64,000 nt of DNA from Serratia proteamaculans (GCF_013337185.1 NZ_SWDE01000007.1:124001-188000); one strand, 5' to 3'; shown: positions 30,537 through 40,967, counted from the first letter of the stretch. The notes: generated by a model from the letters alone, not told the origin. Made by a program: numbers and translations.

Positions 30537-31080
30537 AGTATTCCAGAGTGAAAAGCGCGGTTCCCGCCGCCGTAGGCCTGCCCGATGGCGTTTTTTTCAT
30601 CGCGACGCCTGCCGGGATCGGAGTGCGACTAATTATTTTATGGCTCGTAATTAATCCCCCTCCTAAGTTCTGACAACGTTAAACGTATTGCAACAAGGTT
30701 CAGCATTGGCTTGGAGTTAAATTGCTATTGATCACACTTTTTTACGTTTGCAGGCAAATCCCTGTGGAATAGCGGCGTGGTGGTGCGGTTTGGTGACACA
30801 GAGGCAGAAAAGCATTTCCGGCTGTGTGCAACACTATAGCCGCTGCAATAACTATGCTAACGTCATTGAACAAGTTTTCACCTTATTCTCGGTGCTCGCT
30901 GCCTTCGTCGGTGGGCTTTTTTGCATGATGCAAGGGAGTCAAAAAGTGCCTGAGATCACAATTTTAGCTACGCCCCAATCCTCCTCCCCAGCTAATCCCC
31001 AGGCGGGATGATGCCTTCACTGTTTCTCCCCGGCACGATAACGGTAATTTGACCCACTTACTGGATAGAGAGTTTTCCTT
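30537..31080. other. malT-malP intergenic control region
   Basis: 544 bases between divergent genes. A half CRP-like site (TTGATCACAC) occurs near 30727. A GGAGGGGGAT-type sequence on the minus strand near 30656 resembles a MalT box only in part. The better MalT boxes are listed separately. An 87-codon open frame at 30748-31011 runs through these boxes and is not believed. Confidence 0.6.
30980..31013. promoter_or_regulatory. MalT boxes of the malPQ promoter
   Basis: The minus strand reads GGGGAGGAGG at 30980-30989, a perfect match to GGGGA(T/G)GAGG, and GGGGATTAGC at 30991-31000. The plus strand reads CGGGATGATG at 31004-31013. Three clustered boxes about 70-100 bases before malP fit activation by oligomeric MalT. 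Confidence 0.75.
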
Positions 31081-33486
31081 ATGTCACAGCCTACGCTTAA
31101 AAAGGATGCTTTTCTGGCGGCACTGACCCGTCAGTGGCAACAGTTTGGCCTCAGTTCTGCACAACAGATGACCCAGCACCAATGGTGGGAAGCGGTCAGC
31201 CGCGCACTGGCCGAGCAGCTTGCTGCACAACCGGCTCCGCGTAAAAGCAATAAGTCGCTGCGCCATGTGAACTACATTTCGATGGAGTTTCTGATTGGCC
31301 GCCTGACGGCTAACAATCTGATTAACCTGGGCTGGTACGATACCGTCGAGCAGGCATTGGCGGAGCAGGATATCAAGCTGGCGGATCTGCTGGAGCAGGA
31401 AACCGATCCGGCGCTGGGTAATGGCGGGCTGGGGCGCCTGGCAGCCTGTTTCCTGGACTCGATGGCGACGGTGGAGCAACCGGCCACCGGCTACGGGCTG
31501 AATTATCAGTATGGGCTGTTCCGTCAGTCATTTAGCGGCGGCCAGCAGCAAGAGGCTCCGGACAACTGGCAGCGTGAAAGCTACCCGTGGTTCCGCCACA
31601 ATGCGGCGCTGTCGGTGGATGTCGGTATCGGTGGGAAACTGGAGAAACTGGCCGATGGCCGCGAACTGTGGCGCCCTGAGTTTACCCTGCGCGGTGAAGC
31701 CTGGGATCTGCCGGTGTTGGGCTTCCGTAATGGTGTGACCCAGCCGCTGCGCCTGTGGCAGGCCACCCATCAGCATCCGTTTGATCTGAGCGATTTCAAC
31801 GACGGCAAATTCTTGCAGGCGGAGAAACAGGGCGTGGAAGCGGCCAAGCTGACCAAGGTGCTGTACCCGAATGATAACCACCAGGCGGGCAAGCGCCTGC
31901 GCCTGATGCAGCAATACTTCCAGTGTGCCTGTTCGGTGGCCGATATTCTGCGTAAACACCATCTGGCGGGCCGCAAGATTGAAGACCTGCCGAAGTACGA
32001 AGTGATCCAGCTCAATGATACCCACCCGACCATCGCCATTCCGGAAATGCTGCGCATTCTGCTCGATGAGCATCAGTTGGACTGGGATGCCGCCTGGGCG
32101 ATTACCAGCAAAACTTTCGCCTACACCAATCATACCCTGATGCCGGAAGCGCTGGAGTGCTGGGATGAGAAGCTGGTGCGAAGCCTGCTGCCGCGTCATT
32201 TCTCCATCATCAAGCAGATCAATGCCAACTTCAAAAAGCTGGTGGATAAACACTGGCCGGGCGACGAGGCGGTGTGGGCCAAGCTGGCGGTGCACCATGA
32301 TAAACAGGTGCGCATGGCTAACCTGTGCGTGGTCAGCGGCTTTGCGGTTAACGGCGTGGCCCAGTTGCACTCCGATCTGGTGGTGAAGGACCTGTTCCCG
32401 GAATATCACCAGCTGTGGCCAAACAAATTCCATAACGTCACCAATGGCATTACGCCACGCCGCTGGCTGAAGCAGTGTAACCCGGCGCTGTCAGGGCTGA
32501 TTGATGAAACGCTGAAGGTGGAGTGGGCGAACGATCTCGACGCTCTGAAAGGGCTGGAGAAATACGCCGATGATGCGGCGTTCCGCCAGCGTTATCAGCA
32601 AATCAAACGCGATAACAAAGTCGTATTGGCCAACTATGTGCACGACGTGATGGGGTTGACGCTCAATCCGGACGCGATTTTCGACGTACAAATCAAACGT
32701 CTGCACGAATACAAACGCCAGCATTTGAACCTGCTGCACATTCTGTCGCTGTATCGCCAACTGCGCGATAACCCGCAACTCGATATCGTGCCGCGGGTAT
32801 TCCTGTTCGGCGCCAAAGCGGCCCCGGGCTACTACCTGGCGAAAAACATCATTTACGCGATCAACCAGGCGGCGGAAAAGATCAACAACGATCCGCTGGT
32901 GAAGGATCGACTGAAAGTGGCGTTTATTCCTGACTACCGCGTGTCTGTGGCCGAACTGATGATCCCGGCGGCGGATATTTCCGAGCAGATCTCCACTGCC
33001 GGCAAAGAAGCTTCCGGCACCGGCAACATGAAGCTGGCATTGAACGGCGCGCTGACCGTCGGCACCCTGGATGGCGCCAACGTGGAAATCGCCGAGCAGG
33101 TGGGTGAAGACAATATCTTTATCTTTGGTAACACCGTGGATCAGGTGAAGGCGCTGCTGGCAAAAGGCTATGATCCGCTTAGCTACCGCAAGAAAGACAA
33201 ACACCTGAAGGCGATCCTGGATGAACTGGCGAGCGGAGCGTTCAGCCACGGCGACAAGCATGCTTTCGACATGATGCTGCACAGCCTGCTGGAAGGCGGC
33301 GACCCTTATTTGGTGCTGGCGGACTTTGCTTCTTATTGCAAAGCTCAACAGCAGGTAGATGAACTCTACCGTGACCGTGATGAGTGGACGCGTCGTACTA
33401 TTCTTAACACCGCGCGTGTCGGTATGTTCAGTTCGGATCGTTCGATTCGTGACTACCAGCAGCGTATCTGGCAAGCCAAGCGTTAA
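31081..33486 (+). CDS. malP: maltodextrin phosphorylase
   Basis: An 801-residue GT35 phosphorylase that splits maltodextrins to glucose-1-phosphate. It shares with glgP the [19 protein letters not shown] block, [23 protein letters not shown] and the pyridoxal-phosphate lysine in [27 protein letters not shown]. Position directly before malQ, the MalT boxes upstream and the length (E. coli MalP is 797) separate it from GlgP. The stop codon is 9 bases before the malQ ATG, so the two are one operon. Confidence 0.95.
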   Translation: MSQPTLKKDAFLAALTRQWQQFGLSSAQQMTQHQWWEAVSRALAEQLAAQPAPRKSNKSLRHVNYISMEFLIGRLTANNLINLGWYDTVEQALAEQDIKLADLLEQETDPALGNGGLGRLAACFLDSMATVEQPATGYGLNYQYGLFRQSFSGGQQQEAPDNWQRESYPWFRHNAALSVDVGIGGKLEKLADGRELWRPEFTLRGEAWDLPVLGFRNGVTQPLRLWQATHQHPFDLSDFNDGKFLQAEKQGVEAAKLTKVLYPNDNHQAGKRLRLMQQYFQCACSVADILRKHHLAGRKIEDLPKYEVIQLNDTHPTIAIPEMLRILLDEHQLDWDAAWAITSKTFAYTNHTLMPEALECWDEKLVRSLLPRHFSIIKQINANFKKLVDKHWPGDEAVWAKLAVHHDKQVRMANLCVVSGFAVNGVAQLHSDLVVKDLFPEYHQLWPNKFHNVTNGITPRRWLKQCNPALSGLIDETLKVEWANDLDALKGLEKYADDAAFRQRYQQIKRDNKVVLANYVHDVMGLTLNPDAIFDVQIKRLHEYKRQHLNLLHILSLYRQLRDNPQLDIVPRVFLFGAKAAPGYYLAKNIIYAINQAAEKINNDPLVKDRLKVAFIPDYRVSVAELMIPAADISEQISTAGKEASGTGNMKLALNGALTVGTLDGANVEIAEQVGEDNIFIFGNTVDQVKALLAKGYDPLSYRKKDKHLKAILDELASGAFSHGDKHAFDMMLHSLLEGGDPYLVLADFASYCKAQQQVDELYRDRDEWTRRTILNTARVGMFSSDRSIRDYQQRIWQAKR

Positions 33487-33495
33487 GGAGAACGA

Positions 33496-35586
33496 ATGGA
33501 GCACAAGGTCATCGATCAGGCGGCAGCTCAGGCGGGTATCGCTGCCGATTATATTAATGCCCACGGCCAACAGCAGGCGATCGCTGAGGACACCAAGCGC
33601 CGACTGCTGGACGCTATGGGGCGCAGTACGACCCCATTGGAGGCCGCAGTGCTGCCACTACCGGCGGTGAAGGTCTTCTATCAGGGGGCACCGGTGGCAT
33701 TGCTGCCGGCAGGCAGCGGCGAGTATCTGTGGACGCTGCAGCGCGAAGACGGTGGCCAGCTACAGGGACGTGCCAGCGCGCGTAAAACCTTTACCCTACC
33801 GGGCGAATTACCGCCGGGTTACCACCAGCTGACACTCAAGCAGGGCGAGCAGCAGTGGCAATGTCGGCTGATCGTGGCACCGAAACGCTGCTTTGAACCG
33901 GACGCTTTGTTGACCGGAAAGAAGCTGTGGGGCGCTTGCGTCCAGCTTTATACTCTGCGTTCAGACCGTAACTGGGGCATCGGTGACTTTGGCGATCTGC
34001 GCCAGATGGTAGAGCAGGTCGGCGAACGGGGCGGTGCTTTTGTCGGACTGAACCCGATCCACGCGCTGTATCCGGCCAATCCGGAAAGCGCCAGCCCGTA
34101 CAGCCCGTCATCGCGCCGCTGGCTGAACGTGATTTATATCGATGTGAACGCGGTGGAAGATTTCCAGCGCAACGACGCCGCACAGCAATGGTGGTTGAAA
34201 CCGACCACGCAGAAAAAACTGGCCGCAGCGCGTAGCACTGAACAGGTGGATTACAGCACGGTGACGCAGCTGAAGCTGGCGGCGCTGAAGCTGGCATTCC
34301 CGCAGTTCCAGGCGCGTAAAGCGGGTGACGAGCAGCGTCAGGCATTTGAGCAGTTTGTTCTCGAAGGCGGTGACAGCCTGTATCAACAGGCGGCCTTTGA
34401 TGCGCTGCATGCCCATCTGGCCGCCAAAGACAGCAGCCTGTGGGGCTGGCCGGCCTGGCCGGAGCAATATCAACAGGGCGATAGCGCTGCGGTGCAGCAA
34501 TTTTGTCAGCAACAGCAGGATCAGGTGCAGTTTTACCTGTGGCTGCAGTGGCTGGCCGCCAGCCAGTTCGCCGATTGTTTCCGCCAGAGCCAGCAACAGC
34601 AGATGCCAATTGGCCTGTATCGCGATTTGGCGGTCGGGGTGGCGGAAGGGGGGGCGGAAACCTGGTGCGATCGCGAGCTTTACTGTCTGAAAGCCTCGGT
34701 GGGCGCACCGCCGGATATTCTTGGGCCGCTCGGGCAAAACTGGGGCCTGCCACCGATGGACCCGCATGTGATGGCGGCGCGCGGCTATCAGCCGTTTATC
34801 GATCTGCTGCGTGCCAATATGACCAGCTGCGGCGCGCTGCGCATTGATCACGTGATGGCGTTACTGCGCCTGTGGTGGATCCCCTACGGTGAAACCGCGG
34901 TTCACGGTGCCTATGTGAAATACCCGGTGGACGATCTGCTGGCGGTGCTGGCGCTGGAAAGCCAACGCCACCGTTGCATGGTGATTGGCGAAGACCTCGG
35001 GACCGTGCCGGTTGAGATTGTCGGTAAGCTGCGCGACAGCGGGGTTTATTCCTATAAGGTGCTGTACTTCGAACGTGACGGTGAGAACCACTTCCGTGCA
35101 CCGCAGGCCTATCCGGTACAGGCCATGGCGACCATCACCACGCACGATCTGCCGACGCTGCGCGGCTATTGGCAAAGTGGTGACCTGCAGTTGGGTAACC
35201 AACTGGGGCTGTACCCGGATGCGGAGATCCTCAAAGGGCTGTTTGCCGACCGTGAACGAGCCAAGCAGGGCCTGCTTGACGGGCTGCACCACTATGGTTG
35301 TGTGCCACAAAAGGTAGGAAAAAAGGCGGCGTTGTTACAGATGAGCCCGTTGCTTAACCGGGGTTTACAGCGTTATGTCGCCGACAGTGCCAGCGCCTTG
35401 CTGGGTCTGCAGCCGGAAGACTGGCTGGACATGGCGGATCCGGTCAATATTCCAGGTACCAGCAGTCAGTACCCTAACTGGCGGCGTAAATTGACCCAAA
35501 CGCTGGAGGAGATGTTTGCCGATCAGCAGGTTAACCGGTTACTGAAGGATTTGGACAAGCGGCGGCGTAAGGTATCGGTAGGCTAA
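33496..35586 (+). CDS. malQ: 4-alpha-glucanotransferase (amylomaltase)
   Basis: A 696-residue GH77 enzyme that disproportionates maltodextrins by transferring glucan chains and releasing glucose. The catalytic barrel shows CVQLYTLRSDRNWGIGDFGDL, GALRIDHVMALLRLWWIP (nucleophile Asp), GEDLGTVP (acid Glu) and TTHDLPTLRGYW (stabilising Asp). The N-terminal extension of roughly 140 residues is usual for enterobacterial MalQ. AAGGAG precedes the ATG 9 bases after malP, and a strong terminator follows. Confidence 0.95.
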   Translation: MEHKVIDQAAAQAGIAADYINAHGQQQAIAEDTKRRLLDAMGRSTTPLEAAVLPLPAVKVFYQGAPVALLPAGSGEYLWTLQREDGGQLQGRASARKTFTLPGELPPGYHQLTLKQGEQQWQCRLIVAPKRCFEPDALLTGKKLWGACVQLYTLRSDRNWGIGDFGDLRQMVEQVGERGGAFVGLNPIHALYPANPESASPYSPSSRRWLNVIYIDVNAVEDFQRNDAAQQWWLKPTTQKKLAAARSTEQVDYSTVTQLKLAALKLAFPQFQARKAGDEQRQAFEQFVLEGGDSLYQQAAFDALHAHLAAKDSSLWGWPAWPEQYQQGDSAAVQQFCQQQQDQVQFYLWLQWLAASQFADCFRQSQQQQMPIGLYRDLAVGVAEGGAETWCDRELYCLKASVGAPPDILGPLGQNWGLPPMDPHVMAARGYQPFIDLLRANMTSCGALRIDHVMALLRLWWIPYGETAVHGAYVKYPVDDLLAVLALESQRHRCMVIGEDLGTVPVEIVGKLRDSGVYSYKVLYFERDGENHFRAPQAYPVQAMATITTHDLPTLRGYWQSGDLQLGNQLGLYPDAEILKGLFADRERAKQGLLDGLHHYGCVPQKVGKKAALLQMSPLLNRGLQRYVADSASALLGLQPEDWLDMADPVNIPGTSSQYPNWRRKLTQTLEEMFADQQVNRLLKDLDKRRRKVSVG

Positions 35587-35596
35587 TTGAGGTAAA

Positions 35597-35636
35597 AATG
35601 CCGGATTGGGTAAACCGAATCCGGCATTTTTTTATC
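35597..35636 (+). terminator. terminator of malPQ
   Basis: AAATGCCGGATT (35596-35607) pairs with AATCCGGCATTT (35618-35629), and seven T in all end the structure. Confidence 0.92.
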
Positions 35637-35668
35637 CGCTGTGGGGCATCTGGCCCTAAAACAGAGGA

Positions 35669-36244
35669 TTAATAGTAGGAGTGCTCACCGCGCTGGTGCT
35701 CGGTCAAATCGCGCACGCCTTTCAGTTCAGGGAACTTCTGCAGCAGCTCTTTCTCGATGCCTTCCTTCAGGGTCACATCGACCATGGAACACCCGTTACA
35801 GCCGCCACCAAACTGCAGGATCGCCAGGCTGTCATCAGTGATTTCCATCAGCGTCACACGGCCGCCGTGGCCTGCCAGCTGTGGGTTGATCTGTGACTGC
35901 AGTACGTATTCAACACGCTCCATCAGCGGGGCATTGTCGTCTACTTTGCGCATTTTGGCGTTTGGCGCTTTCAGCGTCAGCTGTGAGCCCAGTTGGTCGG
36001 TGACGAAATCAATTTCGGCATCATCCAGATAAGGCTTGCTCAGTTCGTCGATATAGGCGGACAGCTTTTCGAACTTCAGCTCGGTGTCTGTCGCTTCAAC
36101 CGCGTCCGGCGGGCAATAAGAGACACCGCATTCGGCCGTAGGCGTACCCGGGTTGATCACGAATACGCGGATTTGGGTGCCTTCCTCTTGATTTGCCAGC
36201 AGTTTGGCAAAGTGTTCCTGTGCAGTATCTGTTATACGAATCAT
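35669..36244 (-). CDS. nfuA: Fe-S cluster carrier NfuA
   Basis: A 191-residue Fe/S scaffold or carrier used to deliver 4Fe-4S clusters to target apoproteins under iron limitation or oxidative stress. The N-terminal degenerate A-type domain (residues about 1-95) is followed by the Nfu domain with the CNGC motif, Cys149 and Cys152. This is the same length and numbering as E. coli NfuA. It is a single-gene unit downstream of gntX on the minus strand, as in E. coli. Confidence 0.95.
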   Translation of the reverse strand: MIRITDTAQEHFAKLLANQEEGTQIRVFVINPGTPTAECGVSYCPPDAVEATDTELKFEKLSAYIDELSKPYLDDAEIDFVTDQLGSQLTLKAPNAKMRKVDDNAPLMERVEYVLQSQINPQLAGHGGRVTLMEITDDSLAILQFGGGCNGCSMVDVTLKEGIEKELLQKFPELKGVRDLTEHQRGEHSYY

Positions 36245-36311
36245 GGCATTAGCTCGTTAGTTCAAATAGTTGACTTCTATACTAGGTTATAATACGCCCA
36301 TTGCCGTGGCA

Positions 36312-36995
36312 CTACAACGTGCGGCAAACGCACCAGATCTGTATTGATGCCACACCCTGCCGCTGCAACAACCTGGCAATTTCCGCCACCGTACTGCCTG
36401 TCGTTACCACATCGTCCAACAGAGCGACGTGTCGGCCCTCGAGGGACTCATGGCAACGAAATGCTCCGCGCAGATTACGCCGCCGCATGCGGGCCGGCAA
36501 CCCTTGCTGCGGGGCGGTTTTGCGTACCCGGCTCAGGGCCGCGGGGCGGTAGTCGCAGCCCAGCCAGTAAGCCAGTGGCCGTGCCAGCAGGTTGCTCTGG
36601 TTATAACCGCGTCGCCAGCAACGTTTTGCCTGCAAGGGTACCGCTAAAATCACATCAGGTCTGTTCAAATGCTGCTCCCGATGCGCTTGTTGCCAGTGTA
36701 GCAAAATTAGCCGAGCCAGCAGCGGTGCCAGCTCCGGCGTATGCTGAAATTTGAATTTTTTGATTAGCTGACGCAACGGGGCCTGGTAGTCGCTGACGAA
36801 CACCAGCGCCTGCCAGGGGGGCGGTTGCTGCAGACAGCGGCCACAGGGTAATGCGGTATCGCCGGCGGGCAGGCCGCAGCGGGGGCAACATAAGGGTTTG
36901 GCCGGCAGGTGGCGCAGGCAATAGCTGCAGATGCCATGATGGCTGAGGCGTAATGGCTGTCGGCATAGCCAACAGCGGCTGTAGATTGATAGCAT
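36312..36995 (-). CDS. gntX: ComF-family phosphoribosyltransferase-like protein GntX
   Basis: A 227-residue ComF/GntX-family protein, the same length as E. coli GntX (YhgH). A zinc-ribbon-like N-terminus (CWLCRQPL, then CSYC, CPRCG and CGRC pairs) precedes a phosphoribosyltransferase-type domain ending in the PRPP-loop sequence VALLDDVVTTGSTVAEIARLL. The frame runs 77 codons further up through bioH, but GGAGG six bases before the ATG at 36995 and the MLSIYSRCWLCR start mark the true beginning. Its role in DNA uptake or gluconate use is not established. It is divergent from bioH. Confidence 0.9.
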   Translation of the reverse strand: MLSIYSRCWLCRQPLRLSHHGICSYCLRHLPAKPLCCPRCGLPAGDTALPCGRCLQQPPPWQALVFVSDYQAPLRQLIKKFKFQHTPELAPLLARLILLHWQQAHREQHLNRPDVILAVPLQAKRCWRRGYNQSNLLARPLAYWLGCDYRPAALSRVRKTAPQQGLPARMRRRNLRGAFRCHESLEGRHVALLDDVVTTGSTVAEIARLLQRQGVASIQIWCVCRTL

Positions 36996-37037
36996 AGCCG
37001 TCCTCCCTGACGGATGAGAATGAAAGGACAATAACCG

Positions 37038-37835
37038 ATGACAGCGTTGTACTGGCAAACAATAGGTGAAGGCGATCGCGATCTTGTGCTGCTGCACGGC
37101 TGGGGGCTGAACGCGGAAGTGTGGAGTTGCATGCTTGAGCGGCTGACGCCGCATTTTCGCCTGCATCTGGTCGATCTGCCGGGTTATGGCCGCAGCCAGG
37201 GGTTTGCTGCCATGTCGCTCGAGCAAATGGCGGAAATTGTGTTGGACGCCGCGCCGGCGCAGGCCTGGTGGTTGGGTTGGTCACTCGGTGGGCTGGTGGC
37301 CAGCCAGATTGCGTTGATGCAGCCGCAACGAGTGCATGGGTTGATCACCGTGGCTTCTTCGCCATGCTTTGCGGCACAGAATGATGACTGGCCAGGGATC
37401 CGCCCGGAAGTGCTGAGCGGTTTTCAGCATCAGCTGAGCCAGGATTTTCAGCGCACCGTAGAGCGTTTTCTGGCATTACAGACGCTGGGAACGGAAAGCG
37501 CACGACAGGACGCCCGCCTGCTGAAATCGGTGGTGCTTAACCAGCCGACGCCGAGCGTTGAAGTCCTGAACGGCGGTCTTGAAATATTGCGGACTGCCGA
37601 CCTCCGCCAGCCGTTGGCACAGCTGTCGCTACCCTTGTTGCGGGTTTACGGTTATCTGGACGGATTAGTGCCGCGTAAGGTCGCCCAATTACTCGACGTC
37701 AGTTGGCCACACTCACCGTCAATCATCATTGCGAAAGCAGCCCACGCGCCATTTATTTCTCAGCCTGATGAATTCGCTGAAATTATCTGCACCTTTGTGG
37801 CCGAAAGTGGGATCCGCCGCGAAAACGCACAATAA
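37038..37835 (+). CDS. bioH: pimeloyl-ACP methyl ester carboxylesterase BioH
   Basis: A 265-residue alpha/beta hydrolase that removes the methyl group from pimeloyl-ACP methyl ester, giving pimeloyl-ACP for biotin ring assembly. The catalytic triad is visible: Ser82 in GWSLGG, Asp208 in YGYLDGLVP and His236 in KAAHAPF, and the oxyanion region [12 protein letters not shown] is near the N-terminus. E. coli BioH is 256 residues; the extra residues are at the C-terminus. It is divergent from gntX with a 42-base gap. Confidence 0.95.
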   Translation: MTALYWQTIGEGDRDLVLLHGWGLNAEVWSCMLERLTPHFRLHLVDLPGYGRSQGFAAMSLEQMAEIVLDAAPAQAWWLGWSLGGLVASQIALMQPQRVHGLITVASSPCFAAQNDDWPGIRPEVLSGFQHQLSQDFQRTVERFLALQTLGTESARQDARLLKSVVLNQPTPSVEVLNGGLEILRTADLRQPLAQLSLPLLRVYGYLDGLVPRKVAQLLDVSWPHSPSIIIAKAAHAPFISQPDEFAEIICTFVAESGIRRENAQ

Positions 37836-37917
37836 AGCGTTAAAAAAATAGCCGCTTAGTGGATAAAAAATAAACCTGTCCGATACTTAGGGGGGTAACT
37901 GCGTTGGCTGGGAAATG

Positions 37918-37940
37918 AAAAAACCGTTGATGGTTTTTTT
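37918..37940 (+). terminator. terminator downstream of bioH
   Basis: AAAAAACC (37918-37925) pairs with GGTTTTTT (37932-37939) around GTTGAT. The stem is mostly A-T, so strength is moderate. Confidence 0.6.
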
Positions 37941-38081
37941 ACTTTGGCGTTTCGTCTCTGGGAAAACGGCTCTCGTCAGGGAAAGCAACGAGGTCAGAAG
38001 ATGTCACGGCAGCCGGTGTTATGACGCATTTACCCTGGACAGTTTTCATAATAAATAAATTATCCATTGAGAGGTATTGTA

Positions 38082-38366
38082 ATGAAATCTTTGAAAATGA
38101 TTATTGCCGCGTTAGTTGTAGGTTCAGTGTCTTTCAGCACCATGGCAGCGACCCTGCTGACCAAGGAAGATCTGGACAAGAATCCGGGTAAATACGAGAA
38201 AGTGGGGACAGTAACCACTACCGCACAGACCACGTCGCCAATGGACGCAAAAGATGAGCTGTCCAAACTGGCTGATGAAAAAGGCGGCCAATATTACGTT
38301 ATTCTGGCAGGTCGTGAACACGGTAAGTTCAGCGCTATTGCTGACGTGTATAAAGACAAGAAATAA
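38082..38366 (+). CDS. small periplasmic DUF1471 (YhcN/BhsA-type) protein
   Basis: A 94-residue protein with a cleavable signal peptide (MKSLKMIIAALVVGSVSFSTMAA, cleavage near residue 22 or 23). The C-terminal DUF1471 domain reads YEKVGTVTTTAQTTSPMDAKDELSKLADEKGGQYYVI then GKFSAIADVYK. Members such as BhsA, McbA and YhcN respond to stress and influence biofilm or acid tolerance. GAGAGG lies seven bases before the ATG at 38082. It is transcribed alone and converges with feoC. I do not assign a specific paralogue name. Confidence 0.85.
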   Translation: MKSLKMIIAALVVGSVSFSTMAATLLTKEDLDKNPGKYEKVGTVTTTAQTTSPMDAKDELSKLADEKGGQYYVILAGREHGKFSAIADVYKDKK

Positions 38367-38380
38367 CGACTGATTAAACA

Positions 38381-38403
38381 GGGGCGCGCCTGTGCCGCGC
38401 CCC
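38381..38403. terminator. shared terminator between the DUF1471 gene and feoC
   Basis: GGGGCGCG (38381-38388) pairs with CGCGCCCC (38396-38403) around a 7-base loop. It lies between two convergent stop codons; T runs on either side are weak. Confidence 0.6.
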
Positions 38404-38412
38404 GATCCTTCC

Positions 38413-38652
38413 TTACGACTTCAAACGATAGACTACCGTACTGCATCCCTGGCCCTCAGGGCAGCTTTTGCAACTGCCGCTCAGGCAGGCGCTGTTATCC
38501 TGCTCGATCCGTTCCACTTTCCCCATCGCGATTAAACGCTCCAGCATTGCCTGCACTAACGGCAGCGGGGCCGCCAACTGACGGCTGAGCTGAAGCGCCT
38601 GCACGTCGCCGTGCAGCGCTATGGCATCGCGGATCTGCAACAGACCGGCCAT
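38413..38652 (-). CDS. feoC: ferrous iron transport regulator FeoC
   Basis: A 79-residue winged-helix protein with a C-terminal cysteine cluster (Cys56, Cys61, Cys64 and Cys70, in CLSGSCKSCPEGQGC) that in Klebsiella FeoC binds an Fe-S cluster. The family modulates FeoB stability or activity. Its ATG overlaps the feoB stop in an ATGA, so translation is coupled, and it is the last gene of feoABC. Confidence 0.93.
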   Translation of the reverse strand: MAGLLQIRDAIALHGDVQALQLSRQLAAPLPLVQAMLERLIAMGKVERIEQDNSACLSGSCKSCPEGQGCSTVVYRLKS

Positions 38653-40967
38653 CAGTGACAGTTGCCCTTGGCACCCTGACAGCAGGCTGCGGGTGTGGCG
38701 TTGCCCAGACGCACCGTGACTCGGCTGCGCGCCCGGCGCAGGCCGAACAGGATCAATACATTGAACAGCACCACGATGGTTATCGCCGTCAGGCTGTACT
38801 GCGGGTGCTGGCTGAAGGTGGCGACCTGATAAAACAGCGTGGCCAACGAGTAAGCGACATTCAGCCCCCAGAGAATGGAGAAGGTCATCCAGCCGCGGCT
38901 GGATTCACGGGCGATGGCCCCCATGACCGAGACGCAGGGGACGTACAGCAACACGAAAATCAGGTAGCTGTAGGCGGAGACTCCTGAACCGAATTTACTG
39001 CTCATCATGCCCATCGAACCGACGTCCATTTCGCCGTCGCCCTTGCTGGCCTCAATCGGGTTGGACAGCACGCTCAGGCTGAAGGTGTCTTTCAAACCCT
39101 GCCAGGTGGTATCCAGGGCGCCGCCCAGTTCGTCCAGCAGGTTAAAGTTGGCGGCATCAAACTCGGTGTTGTTGATGTGTTCGGCGGTGTACAGCGTGTT
39201 CAGCGTACCGACCACCACTTCTTTCGCCATGGCCCCGGTGACCAGGCCGACGGTGGCCTGCCAGTTATCATTGTGTACGCCCATCGGCTGCAGCAGCGGC
39301 GTCAGCACTTTGGACACCGATGCCAGAGCGGAGTCATTGATGTTATCCACCGGCTTGCCGCTGAACGAAAAGCTGTTCAGACCGCCAATGAAGATGCTGG
39401 CAATCACGATCACTTTACCGGCACGCAGGACGAAGCCTTTCAGTCGCTGCCAGGTTTGCAGCAGCAGGCTTTTCAGGTGCGGCACGTGGTAGACCGGCAG
39501 CTCCATAACAAAGGGAGAGGCTTCGCCGCGCATGATGGTGTACTTCAGCACCAGCCCGGTGAGGATCGCCACCACAATGCCGAGCATATACAGGGAGAAC
39601 ACCACGCCTGCTCCATCCTGGCCGAAGAAGGCGGCGGCAAAGACGGCGAAGATTGCCAGCCGGGCACCGCAGGACATGAAGGGCGCCATCATGATGGTAA
39701 TCAGGCGTTCGCGCTGGGCATCCAGCGTGCGTGCACCCATGATCGAAGGCACGTTGCAGCCGAAACCGACAATCAACGGCACGAAAGATTTACCCGGCAG
39801 GCCGAGCGCCTGCATCAGGCGATCCATCACGAAGGCTGCTCGCGCCATGTAGCCGGAGTCTTCAAGGAATGACAGGAACAGATACATCATGCCGATTTGT
39901 GGCACCAGCGGCAGCACGGTGTTGATACCGCCACCGACCCCTTGCGCCAGGAAAATGGTCAGCCATTCCGGGAAATGCAGGTTATAGCCCACCCATTGAA
40001 TGCCCTGGATAAAGATGGCTGCCGAGCCAATATCGAAAATCGGCTGTAGCGCGCCGCCGATGTTGATCGCCAGCAGGAACATCAGATACATCACCAGCAG
40101 GAAGATCGGCACCCCCAGCCAGCGATTGAGGATCACTTTATCCAATGCCTCGGTCAGGCGATTTGGCATCGCCTGCTGAGAATTACTGACGGCGTCACAG
40201 AGGGTGGCGATCGACTGATAGCGCGCATCGGCGATCACCAGTGCCGGGTCTTCCTGTTGCTGCTGTCGCAGCGCCTCTTTGGCTGCCGGTAGCAGAGCCG
40301 CCGCCGGGCCGGCCAAAGTATGACTGTAGATATCGCCTTCCAGCATCTGCAGTGCCAACCAGCGACGCTGTTCGCTCGGCAGGCTTTGCGGCATCGCGTC
40401 GCTCAGCGTGGTCATTTCTTTCAGCAGCACCGGCGGGTAGAGCACCAGCGCTTTCAATTCGTTGAACTGATGATTGTCGATCATCTGCTTTAGCACGCCA
40501 ATACCGTCGGCCTTGGTGGAGACCAGTGGTACCACCGGGCAGCCGAGGCGTGCGGACAGTGCGGCGATATCAATATCAATTTTCTGGCTTCTGGCGATAT
40601 CCAGCATGTTCAGCGCAACGATGCAGGGAATGCCCAGTTCTAACAGCTGCAGCGTCAGGTACAGATTGCGCTCCAGATTGGAAGCGTCGACCACGTTGAT
40701 CAACAGGTCGGCGTCGCCGCTCAGGATGTAGTGGCAGGCGATTTGTTCGTCGAGCGAGGTTTGTTCCGAGATGGTGGTCAGGGAGTAGGTGCCGGGCAGA
40801 TCGACCAGTTTGACCTGGGATTGCGGCGTGGTGAACTGGCCTTCTTTACGCTCTACCGTCACCCCCGCCCAGTTACCGACCCGCTGGCGCGCGCCGGTAA
40901 GCTGATTAAACAGCGTCGTCTTACCGGAATTAGGATTTCCTATTAAGCCAATAGTGAGTTTTTTCAT
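38652..40967 (-). CDS. feoB: ferrous iron permease FeoB
   Basis: A 771-residue inner-membrane Fe(II) transporter (E. coli FeoB is 773). The cytoplasmic N-terminal G domain has G1 GNPNSGKTT (residues 10-18), the switch region WAGVTVERKEG, DLPGTYSL (G3) and ALNMLD (G4). A GDI-like linker and two Gate domains follow, with FLEDSGYMARAAFVMD, GFGCNVPSIMGARTL and the second Gate near VPCVSVMGAIARES. It lies 71 bases after feoA. A C-terminal Cys pair (AACCQGAKG) is present. Confidence 0.96.
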   Translation of the reverse strand: MKKLTIGLIGNPNSGKTTLFNQLTGARQRVGNWAGVTVERKEGQFTTPQSQVKLVDLPGTYSLTTISEQTSLDEQIACHYILSGDADLLINVVDASNLERNLYLTLQLLELGIPCIVALNMLDIARSQKIDIDIAALSARLGCPVVPLVSTKADGIGVLKQMIDNHQFNELKALVLYPPVLLKEMTTLSDAMPQSLPSEQRRWLALQMLEGDIYSHTLAGPAAALLPAAKEALRQQQQEDPALVIADARYQSIATLCDAVSNSQQAMPNRLTEALDKVILNRWLGVPIFLLVMYLMFLLAINIGGALQPIFDIGSAAIFIQGIQWVGYNLHFPEWLTIFLAQGVGGGINTVLPLVPQIGMMYLFLSFLEDSGYMARAAFVMDRLMQALGLPGKSFVPLIVGFGCNVPSIMGARTLDAQRERLITIMMAPFMSCGARLAIFAVFAAAFFGQDGAGVVFSLYMLGIVVAILTGLVLKYTIMRGEASPFVMELPVYHVPHLKSLLLQTWQRLKGFVLRAGKVIVIASIFIGGLNSFSFSGKPVDNINDSALASVSKVLTPLLQPMGVHNDNWQATVGLVTGAMAKEVVVGTLNTLYTAEHINNTEFDAANFNLLDELGGALDTTWQGLKDTFSLSVLSNPIEASKGDGEMDVGSMGMMSSKFGSGVSAYSYLIFVLLYVPCVSVMGAIARESSRGWMTFSILWGLNVAYSLATLFYQVATFSQHPQYSLTAITIVVLFNVLILFGLRRARSRVTVRLGNATPAACCQGAKGNCH

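Noticed and set aside
30748-31011. 87-codon open frame between malT and malP with a hydrophobic stretch
   Set aside because: It runs through the MalT boxes and lacks a convincing start; better explained as a control region.
36996-37226. 77-codon N-terminal extension of gntX
   Set aside because: It runs antisense through bioH; the start at 36995 gives the exact length of E. coli GntX.
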